Source: an uncultured Schlesneria sp.
GTDB lineage: Bacteria > Planctomycetota > Planctomycetia > Planctomycetales > Planctomycetaceae
Length of the DNA stretch: 44,827 nt
Reading direction: 5' to 3'
NCBI GenBank assembly: GCA_903904835.1
Contig: CAIVEI010000005.1
Span: 1-44,827 of the forward strand
Shown in pieces: positions 1 to 8,773 of this stretch. The position numbers were made by a program, and so were the translations under genes. Each line of letters begins with the position of its first letter. Within the stretch, counting starts at the first letter, position 1. A model generated the notes under the pieces. That model saw only the letters and a list, made by a program, of their open reading frames with translations. It was not told the DNA's origin and ran no database searches.

Positions 1-87
1 GTCTTCAATTCAAAGCGGGATCTTGTCTTCAATTCAAAGCGGGATCTTGTCTTCAATTCAAAGCGGGATCTTGTCTTCAATTCAAAG
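1..87. repeat. 24-bp tandem repeat, 3.6 copies
   Basis: Three identical copies of the 24-base unit GTCTTCAATTCAAAGCGGGA+TCTT start at 1, 25 and 49. A fourth copy starting at 73 stops after 15 bases, where a different 30-bp element begins. The array probably continues to the left of the window. Copies are contiguous with no spacers, so this is not a CRISPR array. The unit ends in GGGATCTT, the same bases that end the adjoining 30-bp element read on the other strand. This suggests that the tandem array grew from the edge of that element (inference). Confidence 0.95.
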
Positions 88-117
88 AAGATCCCTCGCT
101 TGCGCGTCGGGCTAACG
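88..117 (-). repeat. 30-bp dispersed repeat, left copy
   Basis: This 30-bp sequence starts AAGATCCCTCGCTTGCGCGT and ends CGGGCTAACG. It is the exact reverse complement of 44777-44806 at the other end of the window. It lies 12 bp beyond the stop codon of the DUF1559 gene and abuts the 24-bp tandem array. Truncated relatives (CTAACGTT cores) occur at the end of the HNH remnant near 9022, near 15100, and at the stop codon of the PEP-CTERM gene near 43688. It behaves like a dispersed, non-coding intergenic repeat. No function is visible. Confidence 0.85.
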
Positions 118-129
118 AATAATTCGGGT

Positions 130-1140
130 CTAAAAATCGCCGATCACTTGGCCATCCCCACGATTGGCGAGGTTTTGATAGGTGCTACCGGGCTTATTTG
201 GAGGGCCTGAGGCGATGTTTTCACTGATGAATCGGACCGATCCGTCGCCCATCAGAAAATGTGCGCCCCCCGTATGCTGACTTCCAAAGGCGGTATAAGT
301 ACTGGGATTGTTGACGTCTGGCGGCGTCGTGGTTTTGAAGTTAAGAGGATAACGGGGGTCGCACAATCCGAGGTGGATTGCAAACCCCTGCCAGTCGGAA
401 TCGGGACTTACGTCGTCATTCGCACCACACCAGATTGTTTCTCCACCGACATAGTTGCCACTCACTGTGCCTGCTGATCTTCTTTCACCGACAAGAAATG
501 TATTCGACGTCCCATCCGTGAAATCCCGAATTCGTATGCTGCTGCTCTCTCCGAACGCTCCGTCCGGGGCCAGTAACCCTCCTCCAGTAGAGTATGTGGC
601 ACCGATAACGCCCGGATAATTTGAACGACCGTAAATATACGTATTCTGGCGCTTACTTCCATTGAGTCCCCCTACAGGAATGGTGACTGTCGGTATCCCG
701 GGGTCCGACGGACAACGATAGACCGAGAGTTGCGTCTGCAACAGGGGATTCGTCGGATTGAACGATGCCATAACGGCATCAAACCCTTTCGCCGGCAGAT
801 TCAGCAGCGGAGAAGTTCCATTTGGCGAAGAGGCAAGTCCATTGTAAAGAGGCGCCTGATCGAGATACGGAAGAATCATCGTCCCCCAACCCCAAAGCGA
901 TCCGACAAGATCATACGGCCAGCCACACATCCCCATCGGCAACGTATTCATCGTGTCGTGATAGTTGTGTAACGCGATTCCGAATTGCTTCAGATTGTTT
1001 TTGCACTGGGTCCGCCGGGCCGCTTCGCGCGCCTGCTGGACGGCGGGTAATAGCAGTGCGATCAAAACCGCGATAATTGCGATGACAACCAGTAATTCGA
1101 TCAAAGTGAATCCGCGGCGACGATGACGCAGTCTCGACAT
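130..1140 (-). CDS. DUF1559 domain protein with prepilin-type N-terminus
   Basis: This 336-residue protein belongs to the DUF1559 (SBP_bac_10) family, which is greatly expanded in planctomycetes. Residues 1-9 are basic; G10 then F11-T-L-I-E15 is a classic class III (prepilin) cleavage site with the conserved Glu at +5, followed by a hydrophobic helix to about residue 31. The remainder is the DUF1559 globular domain, ending with the family signature GDGSVRF (about 298-304). The start is ATG with GGAGA about 9 nt upstream. Family knowledge suggests export and assembly or anchoring by a type II secretion/pilus-like machinery; the role is unknown. It is monocistronic here, and a second, similar gene lies at 13702-14646. 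The prepilin motif is seen directly; the pseudopilin role is inference. Confidence 0.95.
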   Translation of the reverse strand: MSRLRHRRRGFTLIELLVVIAIIAVLIALLLPAVQQAREAARRTQCKNNLKQFGIALHNYHDTMNTLPMGMCGWPYDLVGSLWGWGTMILPYLDQAPLYNGLASSPNGTSPLLNLPAKGFDAVMASFNPTNPLLQTQLSVYRCPSDPGIPTVTIPVGGLNGSKRQNTYIYGRSNYPGVIGATYSTGGGLLAPDGAFGESSSIRIRDFTDGTSNTFLVGERRSAGTVSGNYVGGETIWCGANDDVSPDSDWQGFAIHLGLCDPRYPLNFKTTTPPDVNNPSTYTAFGSQHTGGAHFLMGDGSVRFISENIASGPPNKPGSTYQNLANRGDGQVIGDF

Positions 1141-1266
1141 AAGCCGTCTCCAGTTGATAACTCAGTCCGCAGGTAGACTTCCCCGAATCTAAACACACTA
1201 ACCCGACTAAAGTCGCGGTGCCAATTCGAAGCCATAAAGAATAGCCTGATTTTTGTGCCGAAACGA

Positions 1267-1282
1267 TTTTGATTAATCAAAA
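1267..1282. promoter_or_regulatory. Perfect 16-bp palindrome, candidate metalloregulator operator
   Basis: TTTTGATTAATCAAAA is a perfect inverted repeat, 77 bp before the ATG of the metal-binding lipoprotein gene and 126 bp before the divergent DUF1559 start. AT-rich palindromes of this size in front of Zn/Mn ABC operons are often operators for Fur/Zur or DtxR/MntR-type repressors. No regulator gene is adjacent, so the assignment is inference. No convincing -35/-10 pair could be fixed around it. Confidence 0.4.
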
Positions 1283-1359
1283 CTTTACTTTCCAGCACTC
1301 TCATTATATGCTGTACAGGTCGAGTTGATCCTGGTTTCAATTAAAAAAAGTTAACTGAC

Positions 1360-2364
1360 ATGATCGTCCGCCTTACGAAGATTGCATTGAGCTGCCTCGT
1401 CCTGGCAACTTTCGTCGGTTGTCATAGCACAGCTCCAGCGGCAGGTTCGTCGCCGAAAAAGTTCCGCATTGTTGCCACCACGGGAATGGTGGCCGATATG
1501 GTGAAGGAAGTTGCGGGAACCCACGCTGATGTGACGTGCTTGATCGGTTCCGGTGTTGACCCGCACTTGTTTAAAGCGACTCGCCACGACGTTAAGCAGT
1601 TGCAAGAGGCAGACGCGGTCTTTTATTCGGGACTGATGCTCGAAGGCCGGATGCAGGATGCGCTTCAACAAGTCAATCGCTCGCAACGGCCGGTTGTCGC
1701 GGTCACATCACAATTAGACAAATCGTACCTTCGATCTCCGCCGGAATTTGAAGGACATTATGATCCGCACGTCTGGATGGACGTCAGCGCATGGAGCAAA
1801 TGTGTCGACTGCGTGGTCGAAACACTCGCAAAAACCGATCCGGTCCATTCTGACGAATACCGTCAGAACGCCAATGGGTATCAGGCCAAGCTTTCCAAGC
1901 TGAACGACTACGTGAAGGAGGTCATTGAATCGATTCCCGCATCTCAACGAGTGCTGGTGACGGCTCACGATGCTTTCGGTTACTTTGGTCGCGCTTATGG
2001 AATCGACGTTCGATCAGTGCAGGGGGTCACGACCGAGTCGGAAGCGGGGGTTCATGACGTGAACCGTCTGGTCGACTTCCTGGTCGACCGAAAACTGCCG
2101 GCAATCTTCGTTGAGAGTAGTGTGAACGAAAAGAACATCCGTGCTGTCATCGAAGGGACCGAGTCACGAAAAGTGAAAGTTCAAATCGGCGGCGAACTCT
2201 TTTCGGATGCGATGGGGGCCGAGGGGACGTACGAAGGAACCTATATTGGCATGCTCGACCATAACGCGACACAGATTGCACGTGCGCTCGGTGGCACAGC
2301 ACCTGAAAAGGGGTTGAATGGTCAACTCGGTGTTAACCCGCATGAATCGAAGCGAGGACAATGA
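1360..2364 (+). CDS. Metal ABC transporter substrate-binding lipoprotein (TroA/ZnuA type)
   Basis: This 334-residue cluster A-I solute-binding protein probably captures Zn2+ or Mn2+ outside the cytoplasmic membrane. A lipoprotein signal peptide ends in the lipobox TFVGC, with C21 as the lipidated cysteine. Expected metal ligands are visible: H69 in DPHLFKA, H137 in DPHVWMD, H203 in [10 protein letters not shown] and D283 in LFSDAMG. His at the third position (Glu in the Mn-specific PsaA/MntC group) points to the TroA/ZnuA side. The His-rich loop of many ZnuA proteins is absent. Its TGA overlaps the ATG of the ATPase gene (ATGA), so the two are translationally coupled. A 16-bp palindrome lies upstream. 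Zn versus Mn is unresolved. Confidence 0.93.
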   Translation: MIVRLTKIALSCLVLATFVGCHSTAPAAGSSPKKFRIVATTGMVADMVKEVAGTHADVTCLIGSGVDPHLFKATRHDVKQLQEADAVFYSGLMLEGRMQDALQQVNRSQRPVVAVTSQLDKSYLRSPPEFEGHYDPHVWMDVSAWSKCVDCVVETLAKTDPVHSDEYRQNANGYQAKLSKLNDYVKEVIESIPASQRVLVTAHDAFGYFGRAYGIDVRSVQGVTTESEAGVHDVNRLVDFLVDRKLPAIFVESSVNEKNIRAVIEGTESRKVKVQIGGELFSDAMGAEGTYEGTYIGMLDHNATQIARALGGTAPEKGLNGQLGVNPHESKRGQ

Positions 2365-3146
2365 CCGCAATCCATCCGTCAACTTCTCCACTTTCCATTC
2401 ACGACATGACGGTTGCCTACCAGGGTCGACCGGTTTTGTGGGACATCGACTACGACTCGCCTGCCGGTAAACTTGTGGCGATCGTCGGACCGAACGGTGC
2501 CGGAAAAAGCACTTTGATTAAAGCTGTTCTTGAACTCATTCCGCGAACGGATGGTGACATTCGGTTTTTCGGTAAGACCTATCAGCAACAGCGAAGCCGC
2601 ATCGGATATGTCCCTCAACGAACAAGCGTAGACTGGGACTTCCCCGTCAACGCATTAGATGTCGTCGCGATGGGTCTTTATCGACAGATCGGTTGGTTTC
2701 GTCCGGTGTCAAAGCGTTACCGACAGCAGGCATTGGCGGCACTCGAACGAGTCGGCCTGGCAGAATTCGCAGGTCGGCAGATCAGTGAGCTATCAGGTGG
2801 GCAGCAGCAACGAGTGTTTCTCGCTCGAGCTCTGGTTCAGAACGCAGACCTCTACCTGATGGATGAACCTTTCGCCGGTGTTGATGCCGCGACCGAACGA
2901 GCGATCGTGGAATTGCTGCGCGAACTTCGGTCTGCCGGCAAGACTGCGCTGGTCGTCCACCACGACTTACAAACCGTGGCTGAGTACTTTGACGAGGTTC
3001 TGTTGCTCAACATGCGACTTGTTGCCAGCGGCCCCGTCGAGCAAGCCTTTACCACGGAAAACCTGCGAAGAACGTATGGCGGCAAGCTTGCGCTGCTCGA
3101 TCAAGTTGGTCACCGCATGCGTCATCCCAATGTGATTCTGCCGTAA
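2361..3146 (+). CDS. Metal ABC transporter ATP-binding protein
   Basis: This 261-residue nucleotide-binding subunit belongs to the ZnuC/MntB/TroB group and should power uptake of the metal delivered by the preceding lipoprotein. All ABC motifs are present: Walker [10 protein letters not shown] (43-51), Q-loop Q86, signature LSGGQ (144-148), Walker B LYLMDEP (164-170), D-loop GVD and switch His in VVHHD (200-201). It overlaps the upstream gene by 4 nt. The odd point is what follows. Operons of this kind normally continue with one or two ABC-3 permease genes, but here the gene ends and the next gene (BshC-like) lies on the opposite strand. The permease must be encoded elsewhere, or the operon is truncated. 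Confidence 0.94.
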   Translation: MTAIHPSTSPLSIHDMTVAYQGRPVLWDIDYDSPAGKLVAIVGPNGAGKSTLIKAVLELIPRTDGDIRFFGKTYQQQRSRIGYVPQRTSVDWDFPVNALDVVAMGLYRQIGWFRPVSKRYRQQALAALERVGLAEFAGRQISELSGGQQQRVFLARALVQNADLYLMDEPFAGVDAATERAIVELLRELRSAGKTALVVHHDLQTVAEYFDEVLLLNMRLVASGPVEQAFTTENLRRTYGGKLALLDQVGHRMRHPNVILP

Positions 3147-3188
3147 TTGCCGCCCATCGAAGGAACGCCTGAGTTCTCTGGATGTCGC

Positions 3189-3284
3189 GAAGGTTTTTCA
3201 TCGGGAGGGCGAGGCTAATTGCTGATGTCCTTCCAGGACGGCAAACAAAGGGCGGAAACCCTGATTTCCCGACGAAAAACCCTT
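3189..3284. repeat. Imperfect inverted repeat between convergent genes
   Basis: The left arm around 3189-3206 (AAGGTTTTTCATCGGGAG) pairs imperfectly with the right arm around 3267-3284 (TCCCGACGAAAAACCCTT), with about 60 bp between. It sits between the 3' ends of the ABC ATPase gene (+) and the BshC-like gene (-), where it could act as a two-way transcription stop. It lacks the short loop and clean T-tract of a standard terminator, so it may simply be a dispersed repeat. Confidence 0.4.
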
Positions 3285-3330
3285 CACGGCGTCGCCTCAC
3301 TTGGCGGCAACATGCACTCAACGCGCCTGG

Positions 3331-4956
3331 TTATTCAGGATGAGATAACGGTGTTAAGAACTGCCGCAACTGGTTTTCTGGATGCAGCGCAAAAGCGTAT
3401 TCACGATCGCGGACAAGGGCGTTTGCCGACAATTGAGCACGGACCTTCGCACGCGTAGCCTCGTAGCCCGATCGAACCACTTCCGTATGCTTTTGCAGAG
3501 CCACACGAATCTCTGTCAGCCTGCGATGTTGATCCGGTGTCAAACGTCCTCGAAGTTTGTTCGATTGGCGCAACGCTGTCGCCGACGCTAGGAGGTTGTT
3601 TTTCTCGGCAATCAATGCCGACGTCTCGGGGACCTGTTCGAGATGACGATCGGGGTTATATTTCAAATCGCGAAGTTTGTGGTTAATCTCTCGAAGCTCG
3701 CGTTCTTTGACGTCAAACGGATCTCCCAAAGGGAGGTACAGCGTGGCCGAGACGGTTAAGAACGACGGAGCCTTCATTCCAAAAAGTCGTTCGCAAATCT
3801 GATCGGTCATTGCATCATATTTGGCTCCGCCAATACCGTGCACAAATAAATCCGCGAGAAAAAGACGCGCAAACAAGGTCGTGGTCAGTGCTCGTGTCCG
3901 AAGCCGAAGTCCGCGTGCTGGGAAATCACTCAGTTGTTTGACGGCCCCTTCTAAGGACCCCTCGCGAGCAAGAGGGATGCGTGCAACCACCTCAGTCTGG
4001 TTCCGCAGTTCGCAGATCGAACCGACTTGCCGAGCGAAAAGCCGTCCGCGTTGAATGTCGCCACGTTGCCAGATCCAGAAAGGGACCTCAAGCCATTCTC
4101 CCTGACGTTCCAGGTCTGGGACTGGCTGCATGCGATTGCGCAGTTGATGTTCGCGACGGTATCCCGCTACAGCATTGTTGTAGGTCTGGTATAATTCAGG
4201 GAGTCGAGATAACAAGTGTGCGACAAACCAGAGAAACGGCTCCATCTCGCACAGTTGCGACATCGGCAGTTCGAGATTGCGAAGTCCCCAGCTTCGTTCC
4301 ACCTGAGCCCGCATCGCGGTCAGGCAGTCACACAACCGCGTCGATATGGACAACTGATTTACGGCGGCCTTCCAGGCGTCACCGATCAGCGGATCGAATC
4401 CCCACGATGCGCTCAACTGGCAACTGATCGTTTCCCCGAACATCCGAAAGAGATCCTGGTCGAGGACTTTTGCCTCTTCCCAGGGAAGTACAGGACGGGG
4501 TGTGTCAAACAGAAGGCGATCAATACGCAACCGTTCTCGCGTCCCAGCCGGTATTCGTATCGTCGTCGTGTTTAACGTGTCGTTGTCGATGACCAGATTA
4601 ATGGGCGTCGACTGGAAGCGGTGTGCAAGGCCGGAAAGAGTAAAATTCTTAGACCAGACGCCAACATGAAAAAGTTCAGGCTGATGTCCACTGACAACGC
4701 AGGACTGTGGATCAACCGCTGGAATGTCCGTTTGCAACAAACCGGATGTATAAGATCTTGCCAGCCTGACAGCGTCACGCCGTACGTCACTTCTCAGACT
4801 GATCAAAGATCGGCCGTGAAGCGCCAACGGAGAGTTTTCGAAGGAAGCTCGATTCTCTTCGACAAGCTCGCTGGCCAGATCCAGTTCGGGGATACTTAGT
4901 AGCGACCGGTCCTCACGCGGTACCCGATAAGTATGAGGATTCAAATTCTCTTGCAT
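3331..4956 (-). CDS. bshC: Putative bacillithiol synthase, BshC family (long form)
   Basis: This 541-residue soluble protein resembles BshC, the proposed cysteine-adding enzyme of bacillithiol synthesis (Cys joined to GlcN-malate). Residues 87-127 carry the recognisable block VVSGHQPELFHVGVWSKNF followed by NLVIDND, comparable with the family's SGQQ-x-LF-gP-Y...K block. The C-terminal 130 residues are charged and helical, consistent with BshC's terminal coiled coil. No bshA or bshB is seen in the window. It converges on the metal ABC genes; bacillithiol can buffer cytosolic zinc, so a functional link is possible but unproven. The family call is made by eye and is moderately certain. The alternative is a planctomycete-specific BshC homologue of unknown substrate. 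Confidence 0.6.
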   Translation of the reverse strand: MQENLNPHTYRVPREDRSLLSIPELDLASELVEENRASFENSPLALHGRSLISLRSDVRRDAVRLARSYTSGLLQTDIPAVDPQSCVVSGHQPELFHVGVWSKNFTLSGLAHRFQSTPINLVIDNDTLNTTTIRIPAGTRERLRIDRLLFDTPRPVLPWEEAKVLDQDLFRMFGETISCQLSASWGFDPLIGDAWKAAVNQLSISTRLCDCLTAMRAQVERSWGLRNLELPMSQLCEMEPFLWFVAHLLSRLPELYQTYNNAVAGYRREHQLRNRMQPVPDLERQGEWLEVPFWIWQRGDIQRGRLFARQVGSICELRNQTEVVARIPLAREGSLEGAVKQLSDFPARGLRLRTRALTTTLFARLFLADLFVHGIGGAKYDAMTDQICERLFGMKAPSFLTVSATLYLPLGDPFDVKERELREINHKLRDLKYNPDRHLEQVPETSALIAEKNNLLASATALRQSNKLRGRLTPDQHRRLTEIRVALQKHTEVVRSGYEATRAKVRAQLSANALVRDREYAFALHPENQLRQFLTPLSHPE

Positions 4957-5017
4957 CCCTCGACATTAACCGAATCTCACCCCATTACTGAAGTGAACAG
5001 AGGCAATGTTCGAGGAT

Positions 5018-5470
5018 TTAGTAAATCGACAACATGATCCCGTACTGTTGTACAATGGCGAACCTGGTGACCAGCCGAACCAGTTCGGTCAGCGACCGGA
5101 CTTCCAGCTTTTTCATCAGCGATGCACGACGCATCTCGACAGCTCGTTCTGTGATCCCCAAACGCATCGCAAGGACTTTGTTTGGAAGACATTCCATCAA
5201 CAGATCGAGAACCTCACGGTCCTTGATCGTTAACTTGGCCACGCGTTGCTCAACAGCGGCCCAGAAGGCCCGTCGTCGATGCAATTCCTGGTCAGACTCG
5301 TGAACCAACAGCGAAGCGGGAGTTGGTGCTTCTTGAGCAGCAAACCCGACGCGGGACAGTTGATTCAGTACATAGCCCCGTGACGTTGCGTCGCCACCGA
5401 TCACATGGAGTGATGGGTGACGGGAAGTCATCGGAACAACATCGGTAGTGTAGTCGTTTAGTGCTATCAT
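5018..5470 (-). CDS. LuxR/FixJ-type regulator with vestigial receiver
   Basis: This 150-residue protein has a typical LuxR/GerE helix-turn-helix in its C-terminal half (about 87-147; LTIKDREVLDLLMECLPNK and LGITERAVEMRRASLMKKLE). The N-terminal part reads like the first 35-40 residues of a FixJ-type receiver (LHVIGGDATSRGYVLNQLSR), then jumps directly to the inter-domain linker (HRRRAFWAAVEQRV). The strand and helices that hold the phospho-acceptor Asp are missing, and one acidic-pocket residue is Gly (IGGD instead of DDD). It should bind DNA, but phosphorylation control looks lost. The start may be ATG at 5470 or, less likely, the in-frame ATG at 5431. No kinase gene is adjacent. Target genes are unknown. 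Confidence 0.85.
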   Translation of the reverse strand: MIALNDYTTDVVPMTSRHPSLHVIGGDATSRGYVLNQLSRVGFAAQEAPTPASLLVHESDQELHRRRAFWAAVEQRVAKLTIKDREVLDLLMECLPNKVLAMRLGITERAVEMRRASLMKKLEVRSLTELVRLVTRFAIVQQYGIMLSIY

Positions 5471-5644
5471 AATGCGAGAGCTATAAGCAACCCGCGTTCC
5501 AATCGCGCCAAGATCAGAAATGATGGATGCAATCCATGCAATTTGATCAGCAATCGCCCCCGTTTTCCCAGTAAAACAGCGGAAAAATAAACATTTCCCA
5601 TCGGACGTATCTCTGCTGAGGATCGTGGCAATGATGCCTACAGA

Positions 5645-5851
5645 TCATCCCTCGCCGACCACAAGTCGCTCCCCAAACAGTTCCACGACATCTCCTGGAG
5701 CGAGTTTTTTTCCGCGTCGAATTTCCACAACACCGTTGAGTAAGACTTCGCCACTTTGAATCAAGATTTTTGCGTGACCGCCGGACTCGACGATCCCGGA
5801 CTGCTTCAAAAATTGATCGAGTGTGATCGGAACAGGATTCAAAGCAGACAC
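5645..5851 (-). CDS. Small S4-domain RNA-binding protein
   Basis: This 68-residue protein consists almost entirely of one S4 fold: ITLDQFLKQSGIVESGGHAK, then GEVLLNGVVEIRRGKKLAPG and DVVELFG. It matches the stand-alone YbcJ/YaaA-like S4 proteins. These bind structured RNA, often rRNA or tRNA, and are cytosolic. The start is GTG at 5851 with no strong Shine-Dalgarno. It is transcribed towards the LuxR-type gene, about 175 bp away, with no obvious partner. Confidence 0.85.
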   Translation of the reverse strand: MSALNPVPITLDQFLKQSGIVESGGHAKILIQSGEVLLNGVVEIRRGKKLAPGDVVELFGERLVVGEG

Positions 5852-6138
5852 GATAAGTTGTTTCTATGAAAGGAAGTAAGCAGTAACCGGAAGGCCTGAG
5901 CGGAGACTGACCCATTCTGGATATCGTTCGCCTGAATGACACAGATCTCGACTTATTACGTCGAAAATCATGGGATCTTCAGATCTTGAACTCTTCAAAC
6001 ATCAAAAATCGATTTCGCCTTAGGCGTCGACGGAGTATTGTGGCATATCGAAAACAAATCACATCATGCGCCATGGCTGAGACTGCGCCAATCCCTTTGA
6101 CTTGCGACAGCTTCTCGCCATTACCAGGAATCCCCAGA

Positions 6139-6999
6139 ATGACAACGACGGACCAGAAGTCACAAGTGGCTTACTTCATTTTTGATACCGAGACGATCGC
6201 CGACGGAGATCTGGTTTCGAAGATCAGATACCCGAAAGAAGGACTCTCTGCACAGGATGCTCTGGCTCGCTATCGAGCTCAATTAATTGAAGAGACGGGC
6301 AAAGACGTTTTACCCGTAACGTTTATGCTGCCGATTTCGGTCGCTGTCGCAAAAGTCGATGCAGAGTACCGACTGCAAGATGTCGCCGTACTCGATTCGC
6401 CCAGGTTTCGCCCCCATGTGATCACACGACACTTCTGGCAAGGCTGGAATGCTTACGGCCGACCGACACTCGTCAGCTTCAATGGTCGGGGTTACGACAT
6501 CCCAGTCCTGGAATTAGCCGCCTATCGATACGGGTATTCGGTTCCGGCCTGGTTCAATGTCGAAGCTCGTCAGTATGAACAAGCTCGCAATCGATACAAT
6601 TCGCATGTGCATCTCGATCTGCTTGACCTGCTGTCGAACTTTGGTGCCTTCCGTATCAGCGGGGGGCTGAACCTGCTGGCGAACCTGATCGGCAAACCGG
6701 GAAAGTCCGGAGTCGACGGTTCACAGGTCCAGGGGATGTATGACGCGGGCCAGGTCGTCGCGATCAATGATTATTGTCGATGTGACGTGCTCGACACCTA
6801 CTTCGTGTTTCTCCGCACGCGAGTTCTGCTCGGCAAACTCACCATGGACGACGAACATCGTATCGTCGCCGAAACAAAAGTCTGGCTGGAACAGATGAGC
6901 GAAACAATCCCCGCCTACAAGCACTACCTCTCACACTGGGGCGACTGGCAGCCACCCATCGACGAACCCACCGCACCCCCTGCTATCGCAACTCCGTAA
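6139..6999 (+). CDS. 3'-5' exonuclease related to PolB exonuclease domain
   Basis: This is a 286-residue DEDDy-type exonuclease. Exo I is [11 protein letters not shown], with Asp and Glu ligands. Exo II is [20 protein letters not shown]. Exo III has the DEDDy hallmark Y-x3-D in [16 protein letters not shown]. It matches the family annotated as predicted 3'-5' exonuclease related to the PolB exonuclease domain, found as a stand-alone protein without a polymerase. The reading frame is open from 5986, but conserved sequence begins just after the ATG at 6139, which has AGGA about 11 nt upstream, so this start is preferred. ATG 6073 is an alternative. It probably acts in DNA repair or end trimming; substrates are unknown. 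Confidence 0.88.
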   Translation: MTTTDQKSQVAYFIFDTETIADGDLVSKIRYPKEGLSAQDALARYRAQLIEETGKDVLPVTFMLPISVAVAKVDAEYRLQDVAVLDSPRFRPHVITRHFWQGWNAYGRPTLVSFNGRGYDIPVLELAAYRYGYSVPAWFNVEARQYEQARNRYNSHVHLDLLDLLSNFGAFRISGGLNLLANLIGKPGKSGVDGSQVQGMYDAGQVVAINDYCRCDVLDTYFVFLRTRVLLGKLTMDDEHRIVAETKVWLEQMSETIPAYKHYLSHWGDWQPPIDEPTAPPAIATP

Positions 7000-7158
7000 A
7001 TGAATAGTTCGTGATCCTTCAGTCGTGCGCTGTTCTTCGTTACAAACTCTGTCAGGTCCCGTTTCTTGGAAGGTCAGAGGATTCCATCGCCTCACTTCTC
7101 TGATCCACTTGTTGAGACCCCATTGTTAGAAGCTTGCTTTCTCTGAAAAAGGGAGTCC

Positions 7159-8511
7159 GTGACAACTCAATCACCGTCGTCTTCCAGCACCGAATCCCTG
7201 GACCAATCGAATCAGGGACATCCCGTTGCGTTCAAATACTTTTTTTGGGGTGAGTTTGCCGAACGTTGCTCGTTCTATGGAATGCGGGCCATTCTGCCAC
7301 TCTATTTGACGACGGCCTTGCACTTCTCGGACGCGACCGGCGGATCGATCTATTTCTGGTTCAAGATGGCCTGTTACGGACTGCCGCTCTTGGGGGGCTA
7401 CCTGGCAGACCGTTATTTCGGTAAGTATCGAACAATCGTCGGGTTTTCGATTCCGTATGTGCTGGGGCATTTCATCCTTGGTATCGAGAGCACGACGGCT
7501 GCCATTATCGCCCTGGCGTTACTCTCGGGTGGTAGCGGTGTGATCAAACCGAATATCTCGACCCTGATGGGTGAGACCTACGACCAGCAGCGACCCGGGC
7601 AGACACAACTTCGCTCGTCCGCGTTCATGTGGTTCTACTTTGCCATCAATGTCGGTGCGTTAATTTCCACGCTGGCACTTCCCTGGTTAAGGGATCATTA
7701 CGGTTATGCCGCTGCCTTTCAGTTTCCCGCCTGGTTAATGGTCGTTTCACTGGCCGTGTTCGCGTCGGGCAAGCGACATTATGCGGTTGAGAAACTGGCC
7801 TACGAAGCGCCAACCCCCGAACAACAACGAGAGCGACGGGCAACGCTGGGTCGACTGATGGGGATCTTCGGCTTGATGGTTCTGTTCTGGGTCCCTTACG
7901 AGCACAACGACAGTATCTGGGTCTTCTTTGCCCGTGACTACATCGACATGACGGTTCCACTGCTTTCAACGACGATTGCACCCGATCAGTTACAGTTTCT
8001 CAATCCGCTGTGCGTGATGATCTTTGCGCCGCTTTTTGGCTGGCTGTTCCCCAAGATTGATCCTCTGGCACAGGTTTACACCGCCAGAATGAAAATCCTG
8101 CTGGGATTTGGCTGCGGAACATTGGCTTCGGGCATCATGACAATTGCTGGCTTTCTTTCGAATGCCGACACAAAGATCTCGATCATGTGGCTGGTCTTTG
8201 CCTACATCCTGCTGACGATCGGAGAAATTCTTGTTTACGGAACCGGTTTGGAATTGGCGTTTTCCGCAGCTCCGGCAAACATGAAAGGCTTTGTGACAGG
8301 TTGCTTCCTGTTGACCATGACGATTGCCAATTTCTTCAATACGTTCTGGGTGCATTATTACGGAGGTTCATTGACCGCCGAAACGCAGACTGGAACGCTG
8401 TCGCCAGGAATGTTTTTCGGAGTATCTGGTTTATTTGCGCTCGGTGCAGCGATCATCATGTTGACGATGAATCGTGATCCGGAAACAGAAACATCCGCTG
8501 CCGCAGGATGA
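7159..8511 (+). CDS. POT/PTR2 family proton-coupled oligopeptide transporter
   Basis: This 450-residue major-facilitator protein imports di- or tripeptides with protons across the cytoplasmic membrane. The POT signature ExxER is present in GEFAERCSFYGMRAI (E32, E35, R36, Y40). So are GGYLADRYFGKYRT after helix 2 and the second POT motif FYFAINVGALIS. About 12-14 hydrophobic helices span the protein. The start is GTG at 7159 preceded by AAAAAGGGAG. Usual length is 450-500, so it is complete. It is monocistronic, with 158 bp upstream and degraded restriction-modification remnants downstream. Related YdgR/DtpA proteins take peptides; the exact substrate range is not readable. Confidence 0.93.
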   Translation: MTTQSPSSSSTESLDQSNQGHPVAFKYFFWGEFAERCSFYGMRAILPLYLTTALHFSDATGGSIYFWFKMACYGLPLLGGYLADRYFGKYRTIVGFSIPYVLGHFILGIESTTAAIIALALLSGGSGVIKPNISTLMGETYDQQRPGQTQLRSSAFMWFYFAINVGALISTLALPWLRDHYGYAAAFQFPAWLMVVSLAVFASGKRHYAVEKLAYEAPTPEQQRERRATLGRLMGIFGLMVLFWVPYEHNDSIWVFFARDYIDMTVPLLSTTIAPDQLQFLNPLCVMIFAPLFGWLFPKIDPLAQVYTARMKILLGFGCGTLASGIMTIAGFLSNADTKISIMWLVFAYILLTIGEILVYGTGLELAFSAAPANMKGFVTGCFLLTMTIANFFNTFWVHYYGGSLTAETQTGTLSPGMFFGVSGLFALGAAIIMLTMNRDPETETSAAAG

Positions 8512-8581
8512 TGAATACATCGCGAACGCTTGAGTGTATAGTTCCAAGCAATCTGTGAGAATTTACGGCGAGCGATGAAAC

Positions 8582-8773
8582 CGCTTTTACGAATGCTTAG
8601 TCCGGCGAACGGAAAAGTCCCCGAAAATCGGCGAACAGATTTATGACGGCGGTTGTGGTTCGGGTGGGTTCTTGTGCGAAGCGTTTGACTATCTAAAATC
8701 ACAACCCGGTCTGACGGTCAGACGGCTATTTACCGCCGGGCTTCGCCTCAAAATTCGATGCGGTGTCGATTAA
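8582..8773 (+). pseudogene. hsdM (type I N6-adenine methylase) remnant
   Basis: One frame reads PKIGEQIYDGGCGSGGFLCE then AFDYLKSQPGLT, which is the SAM-binding motif I region of type I restriction-modification HsdM proteins (usually DPACGSGGFL). Only about 45 recognisable residues of a protein normally 450-550 long remain. The frame runs into a TAA at 8771. There is no start codon, no NPPF catalytic motif and no specificity or restriction subunit nearby. It is a decayed fragment left by loss of a restriction-modification locus. Confidence 0.75.

Noticed and set aside
1-87. Direct repeats that might be a CRISPR array
   Set aside because: The 24-bp units are contiguous without spacers and no cas gene is present.
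3189-3284. Simple rho-independent terminator between the ABC ATPase and BshC-like genes
   Set aside because: Arms are about 60 bp apart and imperfect; kept only as an inverted repeat.
5986-6138. N-terminal extension of the exonuclease
   Set aside because: Upstream residues are Arg-rich and not like the family; ATG 6139 has a better Shine-Dalgarno and precedes the first conserved motif.
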